Shown piece by piece: positions 1-11,800 of a stretch of 64,000 nt of DNA (the first letter of the stretch is position 1; every line of letters begins with the position of its first letter). Position numbers and translations under genes: made by a program. The notes beneath the pieces were generated by a model. The model did no database searches. It saw only the letters and a program-made list of their open reading frames with translations, and had not been told where the DNA came from. This DNA is from Xanthostigma xanthostigma (lineage: Eukaryota; Arthropoda; Insecta; Raphidioptera; Raphidiidae), in assembly GCA_963575645.1 (NCBI GenBank), contig OY754475.1:2046001-2110000 (forward strand). The letters are read 5' to 3'.

Positions 1-882
1 TAGTCGCAGATTTCCACCTTCATATGCGAGTTGGTCTCAAAATTGTTGACCAAAGGACAGCACCCAGCGTTGAATCTGCAACAATCAAATGTTTACATGA
101 TTTTACGGTGTTTGATACATTTCAATACAGTCAAGAAAAAAATCAAATGAACATAATATTATACATGACACAAAGAACGGTTAGGCACTATTACTTGCGG
201 ATTATTTAGCATCATAAAATAAACAGGTGTTTGAAATGGAAGGTAACACCAATTGTTTTGACCCGTCTGCAAAGAACATCAATGCCAGTTCAAAATTACT
301 AATCCGGACTTCGTTAAATTTCCAATGAAAAAAGCTGTTTTTAAAATTTATTATTTATAGGTTAAATAGGCATAAAATATACAAAATATTTTCTAATTAT
401 GCTGATGTGTTTTCTTTTTAATTTTTTCAAAGTCCTGAATCTGTTCACAGCAGAGTACTGTACTTTTTTTATCGGACACCGCGTATACTATTTCGTATTT
501 AAAAGCATTGTCTTTTGACACCGCCCACAGTAATAAAAATAATAATTGTATTAGGATGACAGGTCGCTTCCAGTGTTACATAAATTCAGTGGCGTGTGCA
601 AAATATTTTTTGATCTAATTAAATAAAAATTAAAGTTTTATATTTTGCGTTTTATAATATAATAATTAATTATTTTCAAATTTTGAGTATACAATATCAT
701 CGATAGTATAATAAAAACGTTTAACTTAAATATTACTCATTTTATTTTTAAGGTTTTAGTGTGCTTTAGTGTACCTACTAATAATATCGTATATAACAAG
801 TGAACAAACAAACGGAACGTGAAGTTAAATGAAAACGTTTGAAAACACAGCCTATTCAAGTTAAATAATAAAAATAACAACA
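1..882. other. AT-rich DNA without recognised features
   Basis: No exon, RNA or repeat could be supported here. The one short open frame at the left edge has no recognisable content. Confidence 0.5.
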
Positions 883-1034
883 TTCAAATCTTTGATTAAC
901 GTCTGATTAGAACTCTTTAATAAATAAAGTTATCGACCAATTTTTCAGACAAATATATTAACAAAAAATATAAAAAATTTGTTGTTAATATATTTGTCTG
1001 AAAAATTGGTCGATAATTTTATTTATTGAAAAAT
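883..1034. repeat. Foldback repeat with 46-base arms
   Basis: Arms at about 919-964 and 981-1027 (AAATATATTAACAA / complement). The left flank TCAAATCTTTGATTAACGTC also occurs at 60025. Confidence 0.75.
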
Positions 1035-2023
1035 AACAACAATTGAGATAAAAAATAATGACCACTTAAAATTTTTACACATGAATAATATTCGAACTAA
1101 CATTTTTATTACATTTTATGGCTCTGTTATTTTTTTTAAATTACAATTCTACTTCTTTAGAATCAACAACGAGTTTATACAAAACACGAAACATGTTTCC
1201 ATCTGAATTATGTAGCCCTTAATGATACTGTTTTTTGTTGCTGTCTATGGAATATTTCTATTTTTGAAAGGCGTTTCCAAAAAAAATACAATACAAAACA
1301 GCCACTCCCATTGAATGTCGCCGTCTTTAATGACAATGCAGTGTTTCCAAAACTGTTTATTTTCAGTTTCTGAACCTCGTGGATCTGTCATTGAGTATAG
1401 GTAATAATAATGATCGTTTTAAAGACAGGTCTATACTCACGATAATATGATTAGCATTGGTGGGGGTAGGACGCTGCAATTAAGAAGGCAAAGTAAAACC
1501 AATGAATAATTTCACTACAAAAAGATAAAAGCTCAAAAAAAGCGTAAGCCAGAGAAGATGCGTTACAAATTTAAAAGTTGTACATTTGTTGTGTACTTCT
1601 TTATCACCTGTTCTTTGCCTTTTTACAAAAATCCAGATCGCAGCGCCATTCTACCAGTGTCTATAGGTCTGTCTATACGACCGTGATCTAAAGTTTTGTC
1701 CTAAATGTCAAATTTAGAACGTTTACTAATCGAAAATTATATACATATAGTCGATTTTTGGGCATCTACATTTGTCCAAAGCTTAGTATATTTGCCCAAT
1801 GTATACTATTTGCAGTTAGAACTTTTAAGTTTAGCATTTCCGTTTGGATATATTTTTGTTTTGTTTTGCAGAATTGTCCCAAACACCTGTCAATCGAGTG
1901 AATTTCCGGGAAGAATTACACTTGACAAGCAAACAAAAGAGGAATAATTAATGTTTTAGCAAGTCTAAATATTTCAAAACTGTAAAATTACAGGCATGAC
2001 CTCTTGATTCAGGACTGCTGCAA

Positions 2024-2290
2024 TATAGGCAGTATTCGACGTTACTCAATCTCTAAAAAGTATCAGGCGCCGCAGATTTTCAGAAAAAAATAATAATTTA
2101 TTATTTTTTTCTGAAAAACTGCGGCGCCTGATACTTTTGTGTTTATATTATTGACAGACGTATTTTTAGACATTGCGTAACGTCGAATACTGCCTATAAC
2201 ATTATTAATAATAATGTATCAGGCGCCGCAACTTTTCAGAAAAAAATAATAATATATCAGGTGCCGCAACTTTTCAGAAAAAAAAAATAA
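2024..2290. repeat. Nested inverted repeats with tandem half-units
   Basis: Outer pair ATAGGCAGTATTCGACGTTA at 2024-2045 and complement at 2177-2197. Inner perfect hairpin 2059-2143 (TATCAGGCGCCGCAGATTTT arms). Two more direct copies of the ATCAGGCGCCGCAACTTTTC unit follow at about 2218 and 2256. Confidence 0.75.
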
Positions 2291-2302
2291 TTTTATACAT
2301 AA

Positions 2303-2530
2303 ACTAGCTTGTTACCCGCGACTTCGTCTGCGTGGAATTTATGTTTGTTAACTTGGTATATTTGAATGTATGCTATTAGCAGTCAGAACTTTTAAGCTTA
2401 ACATTTCAGAGATAAAGAAAGGATTTTTCAAAAATCATCCCCTAAGGGGGTAATCTAATTAGTTACTAACACTGGACTGACGCACAACGCACAGCCTAAA
2501 CCAGTATGCCTAGAAGCATGAAATTTTGCA
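2303..2530 (+). repeat. LINE/SINE-like tail (CCCGCGACTTCGTCTGCGTGG family)
   Basis: Contains GTTACCCGCGACTTCGTCTG followed by CCTAAGGGGG, GACGCACAACGCACAGCC and a GCATGAAATTTTGCACA stretch, a combination seen in many insect retroelement tails. The last blocks recur inverted at 45960-46075. Confidence 0.55.
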
Positions 2531-2621
2531 CATCCCATATAAGCAGGTAAAATATTAATGGGGAAAAGGCAGTAATTTTAAAATGTAAATTGAAAAAATC
2601 AAATTTGACAGACCTTGTTCC

Positions 2622-2747
2622 ATGGAAATTGTGAAGCAAAGGAACGCTGTAGGCGATCCTGAAGTTTCAGCAATTGGGCTACATCAGGATGATCTCGAAA
2701 ATGCAGCGGCGCAACAGGTTCGAAGGGAAGATCTTGTCCATCTGTAA
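2622..2747 (+). other. Short reading frame, possibly a transposase C-terminal relic
   Basis: ATG at 2622 opens 41 codons with balanced codon use (VGDPEVSAIGLHQDDLENAA, ending REDLVHL and TAA). The acidic patch and the arginine-rich ending recall PIF/Harbinger nuclease tails, but this is a weak guess. Confidence 0.22.
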
Positions 2748-2749
2748 AA

Positions 2750-3950
2750 AAGAGAAGGGAGATTTATTTTTTGTTCTTTATTCAACAGTTACACGCCACA
2801 GTAAAATGTCCAGACCGATCGGAAAACGGATTCAGATCCGACCCCCATTCCTATGTTTTAAAATTTCCGTTTTCATTTATATACAGAGCGGTTGTTATAT
2901 ACTGTGAGTGCCATATACATGAGTGTTGTTGATTTGTTACAGATATGGAAAACATCAATTCATTTATAGATTAAAATCGTCTCACATAAAATGCAACATA
3001 GGTTTGAAGTTACTGGATTTACCAAGTACCGCAATCCTGTACGTACCCGTGTGCTTGAGAAAGATAACAATGAAATCGACCCCATATGCAAGATAAAGAT
3101 AAAGTCCACCGTTTTGGAGCAAATAAAATATTATATAAGTTTTTAGCTCAACCTATTAGCAAATTCATGAACTACAGTCTACAAACAGATATTATGGTTC
3201 ATTGCTATGATTAATTCCAAGTAACAAGATATGCCCCTCTTGTATGCTTCTGGGGACTGGATTTTAGTTATTTAGTACTTATTGAGAAATCACACAAGAT
3301 AAACTACTTTACATTCGGTTTCGCTCGCGTGAAAAGTAGCCCATTCAAATAAAATTGTATTTCTACTAAATTAACCTGAGTTAAAGAGCGCCGAATGTAT
3401 GAACAATCCCCGTAGGTGCAGTCAGAGGAGTTATTTGAACTTTATAGCACTCACCCTTTAATAATAATCTGTAAATATTATCACACAACACTTCACAACA
3501 TGTCCTGGGGTTTATTGATTTCCTGTAAGGTCCTGGAAAACTTGAGCACACACGAAGTCCGTTGCAATTGCTGACAGATTATATCAGTAATCAATATATA
3601 TATATATCATATTATTACATACAGAACAATTTTAAAGGTAAATTACACACATTTTATGCACTCATTAGTATTAAAAACCGTGCAAAAACTTCAAAACGAT
3701 ACAATAATCGTAAAGTTTTAAACTATGCAAGGTTAAACGTCAGATGGCTGTCATGCATAGCTTGTCGACACTAGCGACACCGGTCGAGATTTCATCAAAC
3801 CTTAAGCGAAAGTATGGTTATACACCAACATACCAATTATGGTTTGTCTATGCTTACTTCAACCTGCCGAAATATATACCATAGAGAAGAAATGTTTTAG
3901 AATATGGCATAGATATATATATATTATATATCTATGGAATATGTCTATGA
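2750..3950. other. Intergenic, no gene seen
   Basis: Low-complexity AT runs and a short TA microsatellite near 3594-3612 only. Confidence 0.45.
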
Positions 3951-4120
3951 CAGGGGTCGGCAAACAGCGGCTCGCGAGCCGCATGCGGCTCTTTTGATGT
4001 AAAATTGCGGCTCTCCAGTTCCATGCGCAACAAATATACCTATATAAGCAAATTACTATAATTCTGAAACGAAAATGTCTAGTGGCTCTTTAAAAATTGG
4101 GAAATTATGTAAATTGTAAC
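3951..4120 (+). mobile_element. Left end of a hAT element
   Basis: CAGGGGTCGGCAAAC followed by GCGGCTCGCGAGCCGC and GCGGCTCTTTT, a classic hAT end. No matching right end was found, so it is probably truncated. Confidence 0.55.
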
Positions 4121-5673
4121 TTTTGGCATGATCTGACTCATGATTTTAAAAAGATGAAATTCGACTTTTGCTCCCTGTAAACTAGGGAAATGGACCTCTC
4201 TCATAAGTTAAACAAAGCCATATAAAAGTTAAATTTTTATTATTGCTTTATCAAACGGTGCATTACATTTTTTTAAAAATTTATTTAAATAAATTTCACA
4301 TCGAGTGACTACCATACTAATTAACAATAAAGAAAAATAAATAATAATACTATCACATATATTATTCAATACTCAACGAATATACACATATCTTAGTATT
4401 CTTTTAAAATATTAAAATTTCCGACTGTGAATTATGTGTTTCAAAAGGGATTTATTTTTGGAAGACAGCAAAAATCGCTTTGCATTTCTTAAGCCAGAAT
4501 TTTAGAGATAAAATACGTTGTCCGATGCTCTCATTATGGATTTTTAACGTCTTTGGCAAATTCTCGGGTCCGTTGTCTTTTTCACTCGGTAATCAAATCA
4601 CAAATTTAGTTCGGAAGCTTACAACGATCAACAATGATCGGGTCAGAGAAACCGAATTGTTTTTAATTACGTGTCCCAATTATACCCAGGCACGCCGTTA
4701 TTCGTCACGGTCTAATTTTATATAAATTTTCTATCATTTTAATACGGATGTGTTTAAATTTTAAGTAGGTACACTAACAGTGAGATTTTTGTAAAATATT
4801 TTCAAAATACAGTCATTTCTAATATTATTTTTTGTGTCTATGTAAAATTGATTATTGTCAAACTACGTTTTGTGTTTAATAAACATTCATATATATAAAT
4901 ATTTGTTTCTAAATTTAAATGTTTTTGAAGAATATCACACGAAAAAGTAAAGATTTAATGAGTCAACATTTTATAAAAAAATACCCGGAGAAACAATAAA
5001 TTATTATCTATATTTCATAATATTCAATACTACGATATTATTGTCGAAGGTTAAGAAGTCTACTTTTTCTCTACTGAAAAACAACTACCGAATAGATTAT
5101 ATTGTCTCTAAGTTCATAATATTACTTTTTTCAATCATTTTCAGTTTAAACTGATCATTCTAACAATAAAAGCGTACACAAATTTACTATTTGGCCACAA
5201 GAAACATCATCATTAAAATCATTATTTTAAACAATTTTACGTCAATAAATTGGAATGTTTTATTGCTGTATTAAGCAGTTTTAAATCAATTTTATTATCA
5301 AAGAAGTTTTTTTTTTGAAAATATATTAATTACGAAATTACTTTTAAAATACTTACGTATTAATTAAAAAAATATTTTTTGAGCTATTTTCTGATATATC
5401 TTTTTTGATATCGATAATATCCTAAGCAAAACGCTACAATTCTTGTCAAAAAATTCTAATCATAAAACAAGTTACGATCGATTAATCATCGATCTATAAC
5501 CCTGGAATTCATCCAAGTTCTGTATAATATATAAAAAAAAGTACAAACTGTTTTTTTTTGTCACCTTTAGAGCTGCCATAAATTACTTGAACACATAATC
5601 TCATTACATTTACAATTAGCTACTGAATTAAAAAAGAAAATCTCAAAATATTGCTATTTTCACTTTGTCATTT
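4121..5673. other. AT-rich region downstream of the FLVCR-like stop
   Basis: Probably contains the 3' UTR of the transporter at its right end (minus strand), with one AATAAA at 5258-5263. Nothing else recognised. Confidence 0.4.
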
Positions 5674-5874
5674 TCAAGGTAGGGCCATAACGATAGCCGT
5701 AATACTGTTTCGGGGCTTATCAGCGTGGGCTGCTTGCCTTCGGAGGTCGCTTCTTATAAGCGCCGTTAAAATAATACCTACTAATAAAGCCATACACAGG
5801 GCCACGTTGGCCCACCAATCTCCACTGTGATGTAGAATAATAGAATACACAGCCGTGAATGTGATACCAAATAC
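5674..5874 (-). CDS. FLVCR-like exon 8 and stop (residues 420-485)
   Basis: Encodes [12 protein letters not shown], the last two membrane segments, [14 protein letters not shown] and a short tail ending in MALP and TGA. Acceptor TTTCAG|GTATTT at 5876-5875. Confidence 0.9.
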   Translation of the reverse strand, partial: VFGITFTAVYSIILHHSGDWWANVALCMALLVGIILTALIRSDLRRQAAHADKPRNSITAIVMALP

Positions 5875-8800
5875 CTGAAACATTTTTCGTTATTTCAGTC
5901 TTACTGAAAACAACACATTTATGCTAGGTCTTTCGAATTTGAAAGTCATACCGGAAACGTGACATTGATCGAGCTTTAAAAGGTGTCTGTTCTTCACTGA
6001 GATCTAAGCGCTTTGTTACTAATCAAAAATATTTTACCTGCGATGCTGCGTTCAGGAGACCCGCCGATGTTCCTTCCGGCTCCGGATACGTAAGTTCAGC
6101 CGCAAATTCGAACCCGACGGGAAGATAACCGGTCATGAAGAACCTATCGAATGTTAAAGCTCATTGAAAAGATCTCATTTCTTCGTCAGGCATTAAAACC
6201 AGAAGGCATGAGTTTTTAACTTACCCGAGTAAAAACGAAGAAACGTAAACGACTATGATGTACCCGCAATCTAGCGTCAGAGTATAAATGATCATTCCGA
6301 TGAACGAAAATATGTAGAGCCCTAAAGTTGTTTCTCTGAAATCGATACAAAAATATTAAGCCCGCATTGTTATTGAACGCGTCCGTTCCGAGATGCAAAT
6401 ATCTTACTTAAATCGATGAGTTTTGTCGAGCACGATGCCTCCGACAACTGAACCCATCATTCCGGCTAAGATAATGACCAAACCGATGCGTCCTGCATCT
6501 TCTTCGTGTCCCTACAATATCAATAACGTTTACAGTGTTGAATTTATTTATCGATAAGCATCGTAAATTGTACATTCGCGTACGGATGTAACGACCGTCT
6601 TTTATTTGAACTCGGTATAAAACGATGGATTGCGGTAGAGAATACTTACCGGGAAATAAATCAGTATGATCTGATTTAGTAATGTCGAAATGGCGTAGAA
6701 CACTCCGACGTTGATTCCGTACGAAACCAATAGAACCATGTATGCCGGGTTTAGAATTAAATTTTTAACCGATTGCTGGAACGGTATTTGGGGAAGTTCC
6801 TGTTGTTGAGCTTGAGCAGCCGATACGGGTTGCGGCGGCGCTGCTCTGAATACTGAAAACATTAATAAAAAGAAGTTCGGTACAGTTTTCGTACGAACGC
6901 TGTAGATTTTTCGGAAGCAGAAGGTGAAGACAGCATCCTTAACTTTAAAGTAAACGATGTACCGGGCAGGGCTGCCAGATGAACGGATTTTTCCGTTCCA
7001 ACCGGATTTTTCGAGTAGAAATAAATTTGAACGGATAATGGAACGGATTTCATGATCTGAACGGATTTTCTAACTTTTCCGAATTTTTTACCTTTTTTAC
7101 TACATATAAATTCAAACTTCACTCGATAATCGATAATTTGGGGACATTCGGGTATTTTTAGCACATTCGAGCATATCTGAGCGTTTCTTTCACTACCTCT
7201 GTCCTACTCCTCTCTCTATTTGGGTAGAAAAAGATAAGAGAGTGTATGAAACAATGTGTTCGCGAAACACACACCTATATCGACGAATATCGACTCGCTA
7301 TCTTTGTCTGATGCGTTTTTTTCACACAACTGGAGTCAAGTGTTTCGAGTTACACGGATTTACGGAACACATTGAGGATTTAACTGATATTACTGCCGCG
7401 TTTGTTACTATCGCAACATTCTAACAGTCAATATAATATTTTTATTTCATAAAAATGTGAAAAATCTACGAAATAATCGATTCATTGGATGTGAAAAAAT
7501 GAATCATTTCTATTCAATTTAAAGTCTGTTTGTAAGTAAAAGTAAATTCAACGTCTTATACGAAATTCATTTCATAATGTTAATAATAAAGCCATAATGA
7601 AGGTGGAAACACGTCGATGTGTCGTTTATGGTACCGCATACTTCACTTTACTCTCTATCTCTCTCACACTCATTGCATTAATGGGTGAACCGGGCGAACG
7701 GATGGAAACGGATTTTTCAGACCACTTCCCCCACCACTTTTCGCCTTACCGATGGATTTCTGAGGAGAGAAATCTGGCAGCCCTGGTATCGGGTGTGATA
7801 AAAAAACTCAGGTAAAATACAAAAGACGTTTTATTTTATAAACAATAATTTATACATTAAAAAAAATGCGTAGAACTAGTGAATATTGGAACCATTATAA
7901 TATAAAGCTTTGCTGCACCTTTACCGTAAAAATAAGTCGAAAATAAAGCACGATTTTTGTTCTAAATTTTATAAAGCAATCGTCGTACAAAGTTTTTTGG
8001 GTCTAGTTAAATTATTTGCGAAAAAAATCTAATCGATACTTTCTTACATCTGAACTTAGGAAGCGGAGATGAAGTATTGTATTGCTGTATAAACAAAAAC
8101 GTTCTAACAATCGTGGCTATTTTCAGGCACGAATATTGAAATTTTAAGAACGCGAATATGAATTTCGTTTCGCTTGCAATAGCTGCCCGAGGATTTGTCT
8201 ATAAAAAAAATATAATACATACTTTAATAAAAATATTATGCAAGTCTTAAGTGCATTATTCGATTTAAATAAAATCAAATTAAAAAAAATGTACACAATA
8301 AAATATATGCAATAACATAAAGTCTATTTATTAAAGATTATTACTAAGCATTAAAATCCGATCGACTACTTTTGGACGATCGTAAATACAAAAAAAAAAA
8401 AAAACTTTGGGATAAACAATACTGTCGATTTAAAACTCAACTTACTTAACTGTTTTAAAAAAGTACTTGGTTTTTTTACTGAAGTAGTTTTTTTGTTTCG
8501 TTGTTGCTAAATTTGTCCTTATCACTTAAAAACACTGGCATAGAAATACAATTATTCGACATTACAAACAAGCAGATTTAATCTGAACTTCGTAAGTTAT
8601 ACAATTGTAAAAATAGCTTGCTTCTGTTACTGCTCATTCAAGAAATTATAACAAAAAATATATATTGTATATATATTCGTCTTAAAAACTATTGGGACAA
8701 AACCAATCGTATTGCTAAAAACACATTTTATGTAACGATTAATTATTGATCTGCGATCTAATTTCGGAAGTTATACGAAACAGACGTAGTTTAAAAGAAA

Positions 8801-11800
8801 TGGACGAGGCGAAGAATTTATGAAATATCTATCGATAGTTCCGTAAAAAATACATTCATAATGTATCAGACTGTCAAAAGCGATAACAACTAAATATTTT
8901 ACTTATTCGAAATTAGTGTTAAACATATTCAAATCTTCGAACGTCGATGCACCTCCTTGATCCGATAGCATCTGTAACATGTCCGTCATGTCGTGCCCTC
9001 CGCCGGCTCCCGCAGTTTGTACCGGCGCTCCGGTTACGACCGGCGTCACAGTTTCCGATACGTTCTGTCCGGCTCCGGGTTGTTGCGGCCACGCGGCCCA
9101 CATGCCAGCTTGGGTCGGGGCGGGCGCCGGAACGCTCGTCTGATACGGCGAGACGCGCGTGCCGCCGCTCAGTTGGGTGTACGTCGGGCCGCCTCCTCCC
9201 GGAGACGATCTCGACGCCGGACTGTTCAGTTGGCTGTACTGGTATCCTTCGGTGACAGCTTGCCTCCACGCCGTCTGAACGGGCACGGGTCCCGGACTGC
9301 TCGTGCTGTTCTTCGACATGCGTCCCGTGTTCGGTTGCACTTGCGACGGAGAACCGTAACCGATCGGAGACGGTATCGGTTCGTAGCCGCTGCCGTAAAC
9401 GTTTTGCTGATTGCTCGCCGGCCGCGTCTGTTGTCGCTGGATGTTCTGGGTGTTCGCAGGCATCATGTGAGACCCGTACATCGCCGGCGTAGCGTGCTGT
9501 TCCCTTCGAGCTGGCAAACTGTAATCTATTCCCGGCTGAATCGGAGTTTGATAATTTATTTGCTCGGGTGCAGTCGCGTTCGTTTCGTTAATGACCGCCG
9601 TTTCAGGCGCTCCGCTGTGCAAAGACTTTGCCGTAGTGTTTGTGCATATTATGTATTCGACGTCGTCCGTATACGGATTGAGAAAAGCGAACGCGGAAGT
9701 CCGAAGCCAAATCCAGTCTCGAGTCTTTGCGCGGAATCTGTACATCACGGACATGACTTGTCCTTTGAGCTTAAGCACCTGCTCGAAGCTTTCTTTCATG
9801 TGCGTCTGATCTTCCGGATGGAAGAAATCAAAACAGCTCTTGCCGAGCAACTCGGGAGGTGAGTATCCGAGAATGCCGATAACGCGCTGATCGACGAATG
9901 TGAACTTTCCTTCCATCGAATGTCGCGAAATGAACTCGCTCGTATTGTTACTGCCCGATAAGTCGCTCGTGTTCGGCGACGAAGTGACTTGGAGACGGCC
10001 GATCGCAACGAGACAACAATGAGACGCTCCGTGCAGATCTTCTTCAGTTTGCACACCTAAAACGGTTAGAATCTATATTTCATCGAGGGAACCTCAATGA
10101 TATAAATTTTTCAAAACTGCACTATTTAAACTCGTCAAGAAATTTAAATATCAATCAGTCGAGAAAACTTAATGATCATCGATTTAAATGTAACAAGCAA
10201 TAAGTTAAAAAAAAACATTCGAACTGACCGGGAAACATGTCCGTCGGCGGCCAATTCTTTATGTACCCCGTGCAATGTACGACGGCATAATTTTGACCGT
10301 CCCTGGTAGGTCCTAAGCTATTTCTTTGCTTCAAACGGTTTAAGTGTCCGACGGCCATATTTTCAGCTGCTACGTCTCCGACCTAAAATTGCGAAATCAT
10401 CAATAACCGAAATTCACGAAGCGCTTTCTTCTATAGTAGTGATTAGTGATGTGCCGGATCGTTAAAAATGCATATCCGCGGATACAGATCAGAATACGGA
10501 TATTTGGTTTCAAGATCAGCGGATACGGATCTTAACTTTCTTAGAGTACGCGGCGGTAAATATTGCACATCGACCTTTGGAAAGAGACTGTTATGAGAAA
10601 AAGTTATTGACTTTTTTAAGAGTTAACTCTCATAACAGATTGTCTCTTTCCAGAGATCGATGTGCAATATCTCATTATAAAGATAGTTTTTTATTAGTAC
10701 CTTTGAGTTATGTACTATTGGTATGGTACTCACTACGATAAATGTTTGCAATATAAAGGTGCCAAATACGATTTTAAGAATTAAAAAATAATCTGAATGG
10801 AATTTAACAGTTTTTCATTATTACCTAATCACCTATATATATATAAAATTTCATCTATGAATTGAAAATTAATAAGGTAAAAGATCCGCCATAAAACTAA
10901 CGGATACGGATCTTTCTTCTCCTTCGGATATCCGCGGATACGGATATCCGGCACATCACTAGTAGTGATACAAACCTTCATGCGACAGATAAATCCACGT
11001 CTCGAACCCATACAAAGCCTCATCGAACTCTGATGTCCTTCTTTCTTAACCGTTCCCGTTTTCAAATCGAGTATCCGACCAGTATTCTGTGGTTCTTGGG
11101 TCGATAACTGTTCCCGTACTTTTTCAACATCGTCCGGATGAATATTATCGTACATACACGATCCGTACCAATCGTTCTGATGATAATTTAATACGGGAGC
11201 TACAGAATCGGATACGTAGATTATGCGCCCTGTGTCGCAGCTGACTACAAACAAAAATCCATCGGCTGCCTCCAAAATCAGATGTTTCAGTTCCTGATCG
11301 GTTAAGAAAGACGGTTTGTACGTTCCGTCCGTACTGGTGTTACCGGTGCCCCGTAAAGCTTTCATGTGGGCTACGGCCATCCTCAAAATGGTCAGTTTAT
11401 CTGGTTTTCTCGCTAGAGCACTACATGTCGGTACCATATCAGACAATTCCGTTATATATGCAGTCATTTTATTTCGTCTGCGTCTTTCGATTTCGCAATG
11501 ATTTTCACGGCTTGCAAAGCGTTCCTTATCTTGCATTGTTTCTTCTTCCATACTGCTAGTAGATTTAATGAACTTAGACGGTACGTTTAGTTCGTCCTCA
11601 TCTGAGGCTGATCGTCGTTTATGTAAAGTTTTTGATTTTGTTGGTGTCGCATGCGACACTGCTGACATGAATTACTCACACACTTTTTATTGTCAATTTA
11701 ATGAAGAATGTATTCAAAATATCACATTTAGAAGTCAAAAACGCGTCCGCACGAACGGGACACACGCATATTTGTTTTATTTAAACACTTACGTAAAAAT

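Noticed and set aside
6862-7164. 100-codon minus frame
   Set aside because: Falls within the hAT element at 6967-7784 and its flank.
8919-9269. 116-codon minus frame overlapping tango exon 3
   Set aside because: Shadow in another phase of the tango exon.
8993-9862. 289-codon open frame on the plus strand
   Set aside because: It lies antisense to tango exon 3 and is opened by that exon's high GC content; the Arg-rich translation has no domain content.
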